From Firmicutes bacterium HGW-Firmicutes-9 (GTDB taxonomy: Bacteria; Bacillota; Clostridia; Christensenellales; CAG-138): 64,000 nucleotides of DNA. Both the position numbers and the translations under genes were made by a program. The notes beneath the pieces were generated by a model, which had not been told where the DNA came from, searched no databases, and saw only the letters and a list, made by a program, of their open reading frames with translations. The stretch is taken from NCBI GenBank assembly GCA_002841395.1, contig PGZM01000001.1:1-64000 (forward strand), given 5' to 3'. Below, piece by piece: positions 1 through 9,587 of the stretch (its first letter is position 1; the number at the start of each line of letters is the position of its first letter).

Positions 1-2
1 AA

Positions 3-2684
3 GGACTATTGACGCTTGATCTCTCGAAGAAGACTAATCCTGATCTGATTTGTCGCTGGATGCCCTTGTTAGAAGGACGCAGGCTGACAATGCAGGATGG
101 AGTCTGCTACGTTGCAGGTGGACTTTCGGGTATGCACGTATTCGATGTAGCCAATACCGCAAATCCCAATGAGACGTATTGGTATGATACAGGTGGCGGG
201 TACGCAAACAAGGTAATTCTCGCGTACAGCAAAGCATATCTAAGTGCGCATCTTGCATCCAATGAGCCGCTCGTCATCTTTGATTCATCCAATCTGATTC
301 AACCGAAAAAGCTGGGATTCGTGCCGAATGACGAGGCAGTATTTAATACGGCGTTTCGTTCGATTTCGTATGCAGATGGGATGATCTATGTTCCAGGTGA
401 ATTTCACGATATGGCGGTAGATGTGCGTGATTCGGCGCATCCAGCTGTAGTGGGTAAAACTGGGATGGAGAATCCAGTCAACGGTGATTGCTCTGCGGGA
501 CTTTATATTTCAACTAGCAGTACGCAACTGCAATTAATTGACGTTACCGATCCGATGAACCTCCGATTGATCTCACAGTTGCAGAAAAACTCTAGTGGAG
601 AAGCAATCCGTTTTATCAATCCGACAACTGTGATTACCTCTGCAGATCCGGGCATCTGGATTGTGGACGTTTCTGATCCTCAAAATCCGAAGAGAATCGC
701 CGAACTTGCGATTCCTGGCGGAGTGATGGATATCTTTATCGATGGGACAACCGCGTATCTGTCGAACCTCGGCAACGGTATTCAGATCGTCGATCTTTCG
801 GATTTGAACCAGCCGGTGCTGAAGGATTCGTTTACGACGATCGGACTAGCATACGACTGTTTTGCAAAAGACGGGCTCATCTATGTTGCCGATAGCTTTG
901 CGGGTATGACCGTCTATCAAAAAGGAGATGCACAACCGAAGCCTGGTGATTCGGACGCGGCGAATAGTGCCTCAAACGTGCTGTCGGTCAAGACCGGAGA
1001 GGAACCCTACTCGTTGAACTTGATGACCTCCAATCAACCTACGCCTACCGAGGTGTTCAACTATATTGTCACCAGCGCAGCTGACAGCGGAGAAGGAACG
1101 CTGCGCTACGCACTGGAACGCCTTGATCTGAACACTACGATCACATTTGATCCCGCCGTCTTTCCCGTAGCCAAACCGGTTTCAATCGCGCTAGAATCGC
1201 CGTTACCCGAAATTTCGTGGGATCACCTGACGATCGACGCGAGCAATGCAGGGGTCATCCTTGATGGCAGCAAACTTGAGAACGGAAACGGACTGACCGT
1301 CTACTCCTTCTACAACAGAATTATGGGCTTGCAGATCGTGAATTTCCCACAGCACGGGATTGATCTGCAAGGCGGCAGCAACGTTGTGGGCGGCAGTAGA
1401 AATATTGGTAGTGGGGCGTTGGGACAGGGAAACTTGCTGAGTGGCAACGGTTTGTATGGCATTCGAGTTGGCGGCTTTGATCAGACTGTGCTTGGTAATT
1501 TTGTCGGCATCGATATCAGCGGAGAAAAAGCGATGCCGAATTATGACGGTATATTTGTAGGAGAAGCGCTGCGAGTCACTGTTGGAGGTACTGTACCCGG
1601 TGAAGGAAACGTCATCAGCGGTAATCAGTTCATCAATTTCGATAGCTGGGGTGACCAAACGCGAGTTATTGGCAACCTCATTGGCCTTAATGCTAAAGGA
1701 ACGAAAGCTGTTGTGGCAGAGACTAGCAACAATGTGGTTCTCGAAAGCAACGTAATGAACAATATCATTGGCGGTACGACACCCGGAGAACGTAATGTCA
1801 TCTCTGGTGCAGGCATCGGCGTTGTATTCAGCGACCCCAACAGCTATTGCTGCTCTGTGATTGGTAACTACATTGGCACCGATATCACGGGAACAAAATC
1901 AATTCCAAATCATGATGGTATTACGATGTGGACAAGCGGAAACCACCGCGTCGGCGGCACGCGGGCGGGAGAAGCGAATCTAATCAGCGGCAATCTCAAC
2001 GGCGTGCAGCTAAATGGTTATGGCGTGTCGGACAATATCGTACTTGGTAATATCATAGGGTATGACGCAAACGGGAAACCTTTGCCGAACGAAACTCCAG
2101 TTTCGGTAAACATGGGACAGAAACACGCGATCATCGGCGGATATACGCAGCAAGAGGGTAACCGCATTTACGGCGGGTCGATCTCAATGCGCATCACCAA
2201 CCGCGGCATACAATCTTGCTATATCGCGGGTAACGATATCGACAACCCAGACGGCCTAGCGATTTACTTTGAGGATGGCGCGAACAATAACTTTGTGCAG
2301 GGGAATACGTTCGGTAAATCGCGGGGCAATATCTTGCGCGTGGACTTTGGTGATGGGAATATGCTGCGCTCAAACGCATTTGCAGGACAAAAAGCACAGG
2401 ACATTATCCTGCTACTCGAGGGTGGAAATAGTGAGCTGGCAGCACCGACGATTACCTCGGCAACAGGGACAAATGTTTCAGGCACAACCTGTGCGTTTGG
2501 ACGAGTAGAAGTCTACCTGTTCGAAAAGACAGGAATTACATCCATCGGATTTGTTCTAGCCGATCAAAGTGGGGCATTTTCCTTTAAAGGAAATGCACCG
2601 TTGAGCGGAAAGCAGTTAGTTTTGCTTGTAACCGATGTGCTGAGCAATACATCGATGTTCTCACGACCCTACACCGTTTCATGA
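3..2684 (+). CDS. LVIVD-repeat plus parallel beta-helix secreted-type protein, 5' partial
   Basis: The reading frame is open to the left edge of the window, so the true start and any signal peptide are probably missing; the first possible start inside is a TTG at 9. About the first 300 residues hold repeats of the form 'IVDVSDPQNPKRIAE' and 'IQIVDLSDLNQPVL', the LVIVD beta-propeller type seen in bacterial surface proteins. From about residue 345 ('NYIVTSAADSGEGTLRYAL') it changes to a right-handed parallel beta-helix with many 'GNVISGN' and 'VIGNYIGTD' rungs, and it ends in a small Ig-like beta domain. The family suggests an extracellular adhesin or carbohydrate-binding role; that is inference. 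It lies just upstream of the phage terminase and may be prophage cargo or host sequence. No small terminase gene is visible between them. Confidence 0.7.
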   Translation, partial: GLLTLDLSKKTNPDLICRWMPLLEGRRLTMQDGVCYVAGGLSGMHVFDVANTANPNETYWYDTGGGYANKVILAYSKAYLSAHLASNEPLVIFDSSNLIQPKKLGFVPNDEAVFNTAFRSISYADGMIYVPGEFHDMAVDVRDSAHPAVVGKTGMENPVNGDCSAGLYISTSSTQLQLIDVTDPMNLRLISQLQKNSSGEAIRFINPTTVITSADPGIWIVDVSDPQNPKRIAELAIPGGVMDIFIDGTTAYLSNLGNGIQIVDLSDLNQPVLKDSFTTIGLAYDCFAKDGLIYVADSFAGMTVYQKGDAQPKPGDSDAANSASNVLSVKTGEEPYSLNLMTSNQPTPTEVFNYIVTSAADSGEGTLRYALERLDLNTTITFDPAVFPVAKPVSIALESPLPEISWDHLTIDASNAGVILDGSKLENGNGLTVYSFYNRIMGLQIVNFPQHGIDLQGGSNVVGGSRNIGSGALGQGNLLSGNGLYGIRVGGFDQTVLGNFVGIDISGEKAMPNYDGIFVGEALRVTVGGTVPGEGNVISGNQFINFDSWGDQTRVIGNLIGLNAKGTKAVVAETSNNVVLESNVMNNIIGGTTPGERNVISGAGIGVVFSDPNSYCCSVIGNYIGTDITGTKSIPNHDGITMWTSGNHRVGGTRAGEANLISGNLNGVQLNGYGVSDNIVLGNIIGYDANGKPLPNETPVSVNMGQKHAIIGGYTQQEGNRIYGGSISMRITNRGIQSCYIAGNDIDNPDGLAIYFEDGANNNFVQGNTFGKSRGNILRVDFGDGNMLRSNAFAGQKAQDIILLLEGGNSELAAPTITSATGTNVSGTTCAFGRVEVYLFEKTGITSIGFVLADQSGAFSFKGNAPLSGKQLVLLVTDVLSNTSMFSRPYTVS

Positions 2685-2810
2685 TGATCAGGATATGAAG
2701 TTCTGCAATCCCCATCTTCCAACGTGAGGCGCCGTCGCCGCCGCTGATCGACTTACGAACCCGGTGCAGCATATGCCCCGCATTTAATGAAAAACAAAAC
2801 AAAAAGGGCA

Positions 2811-2832
2811 CGGAGGCTCAAGTGGGCCTCCG
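2811..2832 (+). terminator. Hairpin before terminase gene
   Basis: CGGAGGC pairs with GCCTCCG over an 8-base loop, preceded by an A-rich run and followed by TTTCGATTTT. It can end transcription of the upstream beta-helix gene. It sits about 28 bases before the terminase start, as similar hairpins do before other phage genes here. Confidence 0.65.
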
Positions 2833-2859
2833 TTTCGATTTTACGAGGAGGAGGCGGTG

Positions 2860-4464
2860 ATGCTACGAAAACTGAAGAAGTATACACCGACTCCGTTTAA
2901 AGCGAAGGACTCGATATATGACAAACAGGCGGCGGACAACGCCGTTTCTTTTATTGAATGCCTTTCGCATACCAAAGGTACATGGTCGGGGAAACCTTTT
3001 CTGCTCATCGACTGGCAGGAGCAGATTATCCGTGACGTGTTTGGAACATTGAAACCGAGCGGATACCGCCAGTTCAATACTGCGTACATCGAAATTCCCA
3101 AAAAGAATGGTAAGTCTGAGCTTGCGGCGGCCGTCGCTCTGCTTTTAACCTGCGGCGATAATGAAGAGCGCGCCGAAGTGTACGGGTGCGCGGCGGATCG
3201 CCAGCAGGCGTCGATTGTGTTCGAGGTCGCTAAGGACATGGTGACTCTGTGTCCCGCGCTGGCGAAGCGCGTGAAGATCCTAGCTTCACAGAAGCGGCTC
3301 GTGTACCTACCGACAGGAAGCTACTATCAAGTGCTCAGCGCCGATGTCGCCAGTAAACACGGCTTCAATACGCATGGAGTCATCTTCGATGAGCTACACA
3401 CCCAGCCGAACCGCCGACTCTTTGATGTTATGACCAAAGGCAGCGGTGACGCGCGCATGCAACCGCTGTACTTTCTGATCACTACAGCCGGGGACAACAC
3501 AAACTCCATCTGCTGGGAAGTACATTCGAAGGCGAAGGACTTACTTGACGGCAGGAAGACAGACCCGACGTTTTATCCGGTCATCTACGGCACCGAGGAG
3601 AACGACTCCTGGACAGACCCGAAGGTATGGAAGAAAGCGAATCCGTCGCTCGGGATCACGGTGGGCATCGACAAGGTGAAAGCCGCGTGCGAAAGCGCAC
3701 AACAGAACCCCGCCGAAGAGAATGCGTTTCGCCAGCTTCGATTGAACCAGTGGGTGAAGCAGGCGATCCGCTGGATGCCAATGGACATATGGGATAAATG
3801 CGCGTTTCCGGTTGATCCCATATCGCTAGAAGGGCGTGTCTGCTACGGCGGTCTCGATCTTTCGTCCAGCACAGACATCACGGCGTTCGTTCTTGTTTTC
3901 CCACCACTGGATGAAACAGACAAATACGTTATTCTTCCATTTTTCTGGATTCCGGAGGAGAACATCGCCCTGCGTGTGCGACGCGATCATGTGAACTACG
4001 ACCTTTGGGAGAAACAAGGATTTTTACTGACGACCGAAGGAAACGTTGTGCATTACGGATTCATCGAGACGTTCATCGAGCAACTCGGCATGAAGTACAA
4101 CATCCGCGAGATCGCGTTTGACCGTTGGGGCGCGGTGCAGATGGTACAGAATCTTGAAGGCATGGGTTTCACGGTCGTTCCGTTTGGTCAGGGGTTCAAG
4201 GATATGTCGCCGCCGACGAAGGAGCTCATGAAGCTGACACTTGAACAGAGGATCGCGCACGGTGGGCAGCCGGTGCTTCGCTGGAATATAGACAACATCT
4301 ACATCCGTACCGACCCCGCTGGGAACATCAAACCGGACAAAGAAAAAAGCACCGAGAAAATCGACGGTGCTGTTGCGACGATCATGGCGCTGGATAGGGC
4401 GCTTCGCAACGGAAACGAAACGAACAGCTCCGTATACAATACAAGAGGGTTATTGGTTCTCTAA
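2860..4464 (+). CDS. terL: Phage terminase large subunit (HK97-like, Terminase_1 type)
   Basis: ATP-driven DNA-packaging motor that also cuts concatemeric phage DNA. The Walker A-like motif is 'PKKNGKSE' near residue 87, Walker B is 'GVIFDELH' near 172, and a C-terminal RNase-H-like nuclease domain has acidic residues in 'GGLDLSSSTDITAF' and near 'KIDGAVATIMALDRA'. The length (534 residues) is normal for the family. The ATG follows GAGGAGGAGGCG; a GTG one codon upstream is also possible. The usual small-subunit gene is not found upstream inside the window. Downstream, the expected portal gene is displaced by about 1.9 kb of non-phage genes. Confidence 0.95.
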   Translation: MLRKLKKYTPTPFKAKDSIYDKQAADNAVSFIECLSHTKGTWSGKPFLLIDWQEQIIRDVFGTLKPSGYRQFNTAYIEIPKKNGKSELAAAVALLLTCGDNEERAEVYGCAADRQQASIVFEVAKDMVTLCPALAKRVKILASQKRLVYLPTGSYYQVLSADVASKHGFNTHGVIFDELHTQPNRRLFDVMTKGSGDARMQPLYFLITTAGDNTNSICWEVHSKAKDLLDGRKTDPTFYPVIYGTEENDSWTDPKVWKKANPSLGITVGIDKVKAACESAQQNPAEENAFRQLRLNQWVKQAIRWMPMDIWDKCAFPVDPISLEGRVCYGGLDLSSSTDITAFVLVFPPLDETDKYVILPFFWIPEENIALRVRRDHVNYDLWEKQGFLLTTEGNVVHYGFIETFIEQLGMKYNIREIAFDRWGAVQMVQNLEGMGFTVVPFGQGFKDMSPPTKELMKLTLEQRIAHGGQPVLRWNIDNIYIRTDPAGNIKPDKEKSTEKIDGAVATIMALDRALRNGNETNSSVYNTRGLLVL

Positions 4465-4625
4465 TTAGATATTCATGTTTCATGTGGATGTGTTCTTGGG
4501 AATGAAGTTCTCATTTTGATTTTCTGTGATGATCAGAGCTTAGGCAAAAATGTGATATACTAAGAAAGACAGATGCCGAGATGGAATGAATCAAAAGAAC
4601 ACTATACCGTCAGGAGAGTGAAACG

Positions 4626-5813
4626 ATGAAGAAGTTGATAAAGAGTAATGTGTATTGGATCGGGAAGACGGATTGGGAGTTGGAATCTTTCCATGGGGCG
4701 GATTATACGATCAAACATGGTTCGAGCCAGAACGCCTACTTGATCACGGAAGAGAAGACTGTTCTGATCGATACTGTTTGGATGCCGCACGCGAATGAGT
4801 TCATTAAAAACGTGGAAAGTGAAATCGACCTTAATAAAATCGATTTTATCGTCATCAATCACGGAGAGGTCGATCATAGCGGAGCATTACCGGCGCTGAT
4901 GGAAAGAATTCCGAATTTGCCTATATACTGTACTGCGAGCGCGATTAAATCACTGACGGGACAGTATCATCACCCGGAATGGAATTTCAACATTGTAAAA
5001 ACCGGTGATTCCATTGATATCGGGAACGGCAAAGCACTGGTGTTTGTCGAAATGAAAATGCTGCACTGGCCGGACAGTATGGCAACCTATCTGACGGGTG
5101 ACAACATCCTGTTTTCTAACGACGCTTTTGGTCAGCATTTCGCGGTAGAGGAATTGTTTAACGACGAATCTGACACTTGCCTATTGTGGGCGGAAGCGCT
5201 AAAATACTACGCTAATATCCTAACACCGTTTTCAGTATTGGTGAAGCGGAAAGTCGAAGAGGTCTTAGCGTTGAATCTCGCAATTGATATCATTGCACCC
5301 AGCCATGGCGCGATCTGGCGGGAGAACCCACTAAGTATCGTGGAGAAATACTACGAATGGTCAAAGGATTACCAAGAGGATCAGATTACCATTGTATACG
5401 ACACCATGTGGGAAAGCACAATGCAACTAGCGCACAAAATTGGTCAGGAGATTTCGCGCGTATCACCCGCAACTAAAGTGAAGATCTTCAATGTGTCAAA
5501 AACCAACAAGAATGATATTATGACAGAAGTCTTTAAGTCAAAAGCAATCGCTGTTGGCAGTCCGACAGTCGGACAAAACATTCTGTCCTCGGTAGGCGGA
5601 TGGCTGGATTTTCTGAAAGAGCTGAAATTCAAGAATAAAAAAGCGGCTGTCTTCGGATGTTATGGGTGGAGCGGAGAATCCACAAAGGTACTGCGAGAAA
5701 GACTGACAGACGCTGGGTTTGAAGTGGTTATGCCAGAAATCAAATGCAACTGGGTGCCTGCGGAAGACGATTTTAGCAAAGCTGCAGAAGTTGCAAATGC
5801 TCTATGTGATTGA
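4626..5813 (+). CDS. Flavodiiron protein (FprA/NorV-type oxygen or NO reductase)
   Basis: A-type flavoprotein: an N-terminal metallo-beta-lactamase-like diiron domain (about 1-250) and a C-terminal flavodoxin domain (about 254-395). All diiron ligands can be read: H79, E81, D83 and H84 in 'NHGEVDHSG', H147, D166 in 'SNDAFGQH', and H227 in 'PSHGAIW'. The family reduces O2 to water or NO to N2O in the cytoplasm of anaerobes, fed by rubredoxin; there is no fused rubredoxin domain here. The start follows AGGAGAGTGAAACG. The gene lies between phage terminase and portal with its own terminator, so I read it as a lysogenic-conversion (moron) gene that may protect the lysogen from oxidative or nitrosative stress. 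The function is sure; the moron role is inferred. Confidence 0.93.
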   Translation: MKKLIKSNVYWIGKTDWELESFHGADYTIKHGSSQNAYLITEEKTVLIDTVWMPHANEFIKNVESEIDLNKIDFIVINHGEVDHSGALPALMERIPNLPIYCTASAIKSLTGQYHHPEWNFNIVKTGDSIDIGNGKALVFVEMKMLHWPDSMATYLTGDNILFSNDAFGQHFAVEELFNDESDTCLLWAEALKYYANILTPFSVLVKRKVEEVLALNLAIDIIAPSHGAIWRENPLSIVEKYYEWSKDYQEDQITIVYDTMWESTMQLAHKIGQEISRVSPATKVKIFNVSKTNKNDIMTEVFKSKAIAVGSPTVGQNILSSVGGWLDFLKELKFKNKKAAVFGCYGWSGESTKVLRERLTDAGFEVVMPEIKCNWVPAEDDFSKAAEVANALCD

Positions 5814-5850
5814 TTCAGAGGAAGTGATAAGAAACCTACCCAACACTATA

Positions 5851-5879
5851 AAAGACATCTACACTTCGTAGATGTCTTT
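5851..5879 (+). terminator. Rho-independent terminator of flavodiiron gene
   Basis: AAAGACATCTAC pairs perfectly with GTAGATGTCTTT over a 5-base loop, followed by TTTTTT. It ends the transcript about 40 bases after the flavodiiron stop codon. Confidence 0.9.
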
Positions 5880-5926
5880 TTTGTTTGGGATATGAACAAG
5901 GTGTTATTCAGAATGTAAAAAAGAAG

Positions 5927-5958
5927 AAAAGGCACATCCTTATATGGATGCGCCTTTT
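5927..5958 (-). terminator. Bidirectional terminator after zinc-ribbon gene
   Basis: AAAAGGCACATCC pairs with GGATGCGCCTTTT, with one mismatch and T/A runs on both sides. It lies immediately after the minus-strand zinc-ribbon stop codon and separates it from the converging flavodiiron gene. Confidence 0.85.
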
Positions 5959-5961
5959 GAT

Positions 5962-6264
5962 TTACCGGTTACTTCTGAAGCAATCGCTGCACATGACCGG
6001 ACGGTCGGTGCGGGGCTGGAACGGAACCTGGCAGGCTTTGCCGCATTCCGAGCAAACTGCGTCATACATCTGACGCGGCGCGTTATCGCGGTATCCGCCA
6101 TCGCGGGAACCGCCTCGGGAGTTGCCCTTACGAGCTACGCGGCAGGCTTTGCAGCGCTGCGGTTCATTCGTAAAGCCTTTTTCGGCGAAAAATTCTTGCT
6201 CGTTGGCAGTAAAGGTGAATTCTTGTCCGCAATCTTTGCAGGCGATGGTCTTGTCGTTGTACAT
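5962..6264 (-). CDS. Small zinc-ribbon domain protein
   Basis: A protein of about 100 residues with two CxxC pairs at the N end ('CKDCGQEF' ... 'CKACRVARKG') and a second set at the C end ('CSECGK' ... 'CSDCF'), joined by a Gly/Arg-rich linker. The pattern matches the 'probable zinc-ribbon' protein family common in Firmicutes, whose role is unknown; nucleic-acid binding is likely from the zinc ribbons and the basic linker. The ATG at 6264 is preceded by TTGAGGT. The gene faces against the phage operon and has its own promoter and terminator, so it is an autonomous cargo gene inside the prophage. Confidence 0.8.
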   Translation of the reverse strand: MYNDKTIACKDCGQEFTFTANEQEFFAEKGFTNEPQRCKACRVARKGNSRGGSRDGGYRDNAPRQMYDAVCSECGKACQVPFQPRTDRPVMCSDCFRSNR

Positions 6265-6317
6265 CAAATACCTCAATTAAAATATTGTATGGTGCGTAAA
6301 TACACCACACAAGTGCC

Positions 6318-6346
6318 ACTGTACTGCATTTTTCTACGGATGTCAA
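6318..6346 (-). promoter_or_regulatory. Sigma70-type promoter for zinc-ribbon gene
   Basis: On the minus strand TTGACA is followed by 17 bases and TACAGT. It points at the zinc-ribbon gene, whose start codon is about 55 bases further on. Confidence 0.7.
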
Positions 6347-6370
6347 TTAAATGTTCCATGGAGGAAACGT

Positions 6371-7630
6371 ATGAATCCACTTCGAGCAATCTTCCACTCG
6401 CGTGACAAGCCGAAAGACTCTCTCAATGGTAGCCGCTACAGTTTCTTCTTCGGCGGTACGTCCAGCGGCAAGCCGGTGAATGAAACGACCGCCATGCAGA
6501 TGACGGCGGTGTATTCTTGCGTGAGAATCTTGTCGGAGACCGTAGCAGGCTTGCCGCTGAACGTCTACCGGTACAATGACAGAGGTGGGAAAGAGAAAGC
6601 GTTTAAACATTCCCTTTACCGACTGCTGCACGATGAACCAAACCCCGAGATGACGAGCTTCGCGTTTCGGGAAACGCTCATGAGCCACCTGCTCTTGTGG
6701 GGCAACGCCTACGCGCAGATCATTCGAAACGCCAGAGGCGAGGTGATCGCACTCTACCCGCTCATGCCGAACAAAATGACAGTCGACCGTGATCAAACCG
6801 GTCGGCTTTTTTATTCGTACCAAAGGAGTGTAGAAGATCCCGCAACATTGGGCAAATCAATCTGGGTGACACTTTCTCCTTCGGACGTACTGCACATTCC
6901 CGGACTCGGGTTCGACGGCCTGATCGGTTACAGCCCGATCGCCATGGCGAAGAACGCCATCGGACTAGCAATTGCAACAGAGGAGTATGGCGCAAAGTTC
7001 TTCGCCAACGGCGCGGCACCGTCCGGCGTACTGGAACACCCCGGCACGATCAAAGATCCGCAGCGGGTCAAGGAAAGCTGGAACTCGGCATATCAGGGCA
7101 GCGCGAACGCACACAAAATCGCGGTGCTCGAAGAGGGTATGAAGTATACGCCCATCGGGATTGCGCCGGAACAGGCGCAGTTTCTGGAAACGCGCAAGTT
7201 CCAGATCAATGAGATCGCGCGCATCTTCCGCGTGCCACCGCATATGCTGGCGGACTTGGAGAAATCGTCGTTCAGTAACATCGAGCAGCAGTCGCTAGAG
7301 TTCGTCAAATACACGCTCGATCCCTGGGTTGTGCGCTGGGAACAGAGCATGTGTCGGGTACTGTTCAGCGAAAGCGAGAAGCCGACGTACTTCATTAAGT
7401 TCAATGTGGACGGGCTGTTACGTGGCGACTACGCCTCGCGAATGACTGGGTATGCCACCGCACGACAGAACGGCTGGATGAGCGCGAACGACATCCGCGA
7501 ACTCGAGAACCTCGATCGCATTTCACCTGATTTGGGCGGCGATCTGTACCTGATTAACGGGGCCATGACGAAGCTGGAGGACGCGGGACTATTCGCGGGG
7601 ACACAATACAAGAAGGAGGATTCCGCTTGA
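6371..7630 (+). CDS. Phage portal protein (HK97 family)
   Basis: Forms the dodecameric ring at one capsid vertex through which DNA is packaged and to which the head-tail connector binds. The sequence shows the family pattern: 'TAVYSCVRILSETVAGLPL' near the N end, 'LLLWGNAYAQIIRN' near residue 115, and 'FQINEIARIFRVPPHML' with 'SNIEQQSLEF' near 275-315. Length 419 is normal. The ATG follows GGAGGAAACGT. The stop codon overlaps the TTG start of the protease gene by four bases, so the two are translationally coupled. Confidence 0.95.
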   Translation: MNPLRAIFHSRDKPKDSLNGSRYSFFFGGTSSGKPVNETTAMQMTAVYSCVRILSETVAGLPLNVYRYNDRGGKEKAFKHSLYRLLHDEPNPEMTSFAFRETLMSHLLLWGNAYAQIIRNARGEVIALYPLMPNKMTVDRDQTGRLFYSYQRSVEDPATLGKSIWVTLSPSDVLHIPGLGFDGLIGYSPIAMAKNAIGLAIATEEYGAKFFANGAAPSGVLEHPGTIKDPQRVKESWNSAYQGSANAHKIAVLEEGMKYTPIGIAPEQAQFLETRKFQINEIARIFRVPPHMLADLEKSSFSNIEQQSLEFVKYTLDPWVVRWEQSMCRVLFSESEKPTYFIKFNVDGLLRGDYASRMTGYATARQNGWMSANDIRELENLDRISPDLGGDLYLINGAMTKLEDAGLFAGTQYKKEDSA

Positions 7631-8364
7631 ATAGAAGATTCTGGAACTGGGTGCGAAACGAGGACGGCACCCGAACATTGACATTGAACGGCACGATTGC
7701 CGAAGAGAGCTGGTTTGAAGACGACGTCACCCCAAGGATGTTCAGGGACGAACTGAACGCCGGAACGGGTGACGTTGTTATTTGGATCAATAGTCCGGGC
7801 GGCGACTGCGTGGCGGCGAGCCAGATTTACACCATGCTCATGGATTATAAAGGGCATATCACGGTCAAGATCGACGGCATTGCGGCGAGCGCTGCGTCGG
7901 TCATCGCTATGGCGGGTACAGAGGTGCTCATGGCCCCGACCAGTTTGCTCATGATCCACAATCCGTTGACGGTAGCCATCGGCGACAGCGAGGAAATGCT
8001 GAAAGCCATCGCCATGCTGGATGAGGTGAAGGAGAGCATCATCAACGCATACGAGCTGAAAACGGGTATGTCCCGCGCGAAGCTTGCACACCTCATGGAC
8101 GCGGAAACGTGGATGAATGCGAATAAAGCGATCGAGCTTGGTTTTGCGGACGGTGTGCTGGAGGACGAGAAGAAACAAGCGAAGCACGATGATGTTGTGT
8201 TCAGCTTCTCCCGTCGTACGGCGACCAATTCGCTGCTGAACAAGTTGCAGAGAAAACAGACTAGCAAACCAACCGATGCGAAGGAGACACTCGTTGCCCA
8301 AGCAACCGAATCGAGATACCCCGTGGAGCCGCTTTATCAGCGGCTCTCTTTGATTTCACACTAA
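7627..8364 (+). CDS. Phage prohead protease, ClpP-like
   Basis: Head maturation protease of the ClpP/crotonase fold. 'IWINSPGGDCVAASQIY' gives the oxyanion-hole region near residue 55, 'DGIAASAASVIAMAG' contains the catalytic serine near residue 93, and 'LMIHNPLT' the catalytic histidine near 115. It cleaves scaffold or capsid N-termini during capsid maturation. The TTG start overlaps the portal stop. The last 20 codons contain a strong hairpin, so the C terminus may be a loosely conserved tail. The capsid gene follows after 11 bases. Confidence 0.9.
   Translation: MNRRFWNWVRNEDGTRTLTLNGTIAEESWFEDDVTPRMFRDELNAGTGDVVIWINSPGGDCVAASQIYTMLMDYKGHITVKIDGIAASAASVIAMAGTEVLMAPTSLLMIHNPLTVAIGDSEEMLKAIAMLDEVKESIINAYELKTGMSRAKLAHLMDAETWMNANKAIELGFADGVLEDEKKQAKHDDVVFSFSRRTATNSLLNKLQRKQTSKPTDAKETLVAQATESRYPVEPLYQRLSLISH
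8326..8346 (+). terminator. Hairpin at end of protease gene
   Basis: GAGCCGCT pairs with AGCGGCTC over a 5-base loop, followed by a T-rich stretch, inside the last codons of the protease and 30 bases before the capsid start. It could be a weak terminator, an attenuator or an mRNA-stabilising 5' structure for the highly expressed capsid gene. Confidence 0.5.
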
Positions 8365-8375
8365 GGAGGAAATGA

Positions 8376-9575
8376 ATGAATACGATTCTACAGCTGCGCG
8401 AGAACCGCGCGAAGAAATGGGATGCCGCAAAGGCGTTTCTGGACGTCAAGCGCGGAACGGATGGACTGCTCTCCGCCGAGGACGCAAGCGCATATGAAAA
8501 GATGGAGGCCGAGGTCGTCGCGCTCGGTAGAGAGGTTGAACGTCTTGAACGCCAGGCGGCGTTGGACGCGGAGCTCAACAAGCCCACCGCCGACCCGCTG
8601 ACCAGCAAACCTGCGCAAACCAATACGGAGCAAAAGACTGGCCGCGCAACCGCCGAGTATAAGAAGGCGTTCTGGAACGCGATCCGCTCGAAGAATCCGC
8701 GACCGGAGATTCTCAACTCCCTGGTCGAAGGCACCGACAGCGAGGGCGGCTATCTTGTACCGGATGAGTTCGAAAAGACGCTGGTGCAGAAGCTGACGGA
8801 AGCGAATGTGCTGCGTCCGCTTTGCCACGTGATTCAGACCAGCTACGGAGATCGGAAGATTCCGGTGGTTGCGTCAAAAGGCTCCGCCGACTGGGTCGAT
8901 GAAGAGGGCACCTATCCCCTCTCGGACGATTCCTTCTCGCAGGTCGTCCTTGGCGCGTATAAGCTCGCGACCATGATCAAGGTGTCGGAGGAATTGCTAT
9001 CGGACAGCATCTTCGACATCGAAGGATATGTGTCGGAGCAGTTCGGCAAGCGCATCGGCGACAAGGAAGAGGACGCGTTCCTCAACGGTAATGGCGTAAG
9101 TAAGCCCATCGGTATCCTCAATGCCACCGGAGGCGCGGAAGTTGGCGTGACCACGGCGGGCGTTTCCGCGATCACGGGCGACGAGCTGATCGACCTCGTG
9201 TACTCGCTCCGCGCACCGTACCGCAAGGGTGCGGTTTTCGTGCTCAACGACACGACCGTGAAGCTGCTGCGCAAGCTGAAGGACGGCGACGGTCAGTATC
9301 TCTGGCGACCGGGCATCACGGAAAACGCGCCGGATACGATTCTCGGCCACCGCATCGTGACGAGTGAGTTCATGCCCTCCGTCGCGGCGGGGAATAAGTC
9401 CATCGCATTTGGTGATTTCTCCTATTACTGGATCGCCGACCGTCAGGGCCGCACGTTTAAGCGCCTAAACGAGCTGTACGCGACCACCGGCCAGGTAGGC
9501 TTCCTCGCGTCCCAGCGTCTCGACGGCAAGCTCATCCTGCCGGAAGCGATCAAGGTCCTGCAGCAGAAGGCGTAA
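8376..9575 (+). CDS. Phage major capsid protein (HK97 fold)
   Basis: About the first 120 residues are a charged, helical, scaffold-like delta domain ('VALGREVERLERQAALDAEL'), normally removed by the prohead protease. The HK97-fold shell domain follows ('SEGGYLVPDEFEKTLVQKL', 'FLNGNGVSKPIGILNA', 'ILGHRIVTSEFMP'). Length 399 fits the family. The start follows TAAGGAGGAAATGA, a strong ribosome site. It forms the icosahedral shell and is encoded directly after its protease. Confidence 0.96.
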   Translation: MNTILQLRENRAKKWDAAKAFLDVKRGTDGLLSAEDASAYEKMEAEVVALGREVERLERQAALDAELNKPTADPLTSKPAQTNTEQKTGRATAEYKKAFWNAIRSKNPRPEILNSLVEGTDSEGGYLVPDEFEKTLVQKLTEANVLRPLCHVIQTSYGDRKIPVVASKGSADWVDEEGTYPLSDDSFSQVVLGAYKLATMIKVSEELLSDSIFDIEGYVSEQFGKRIGDKEEDAFLNGNGVSKPIGILNATGGAEVGVTTAGVSAITGDELIDLVYSLRAPYRKGAVFVLNDTTVKLLRKLKDGDGQYLWRPGITENAPDTILGHRIVTSEFMPSVAAGNKSIAFGDFSYYWIADRQGRTFKRLNELYATTGQVGFLASQRLDGKLILPEAIKVLQQKA

Positions 9576-9587
9576 TGGAGGGTATAC

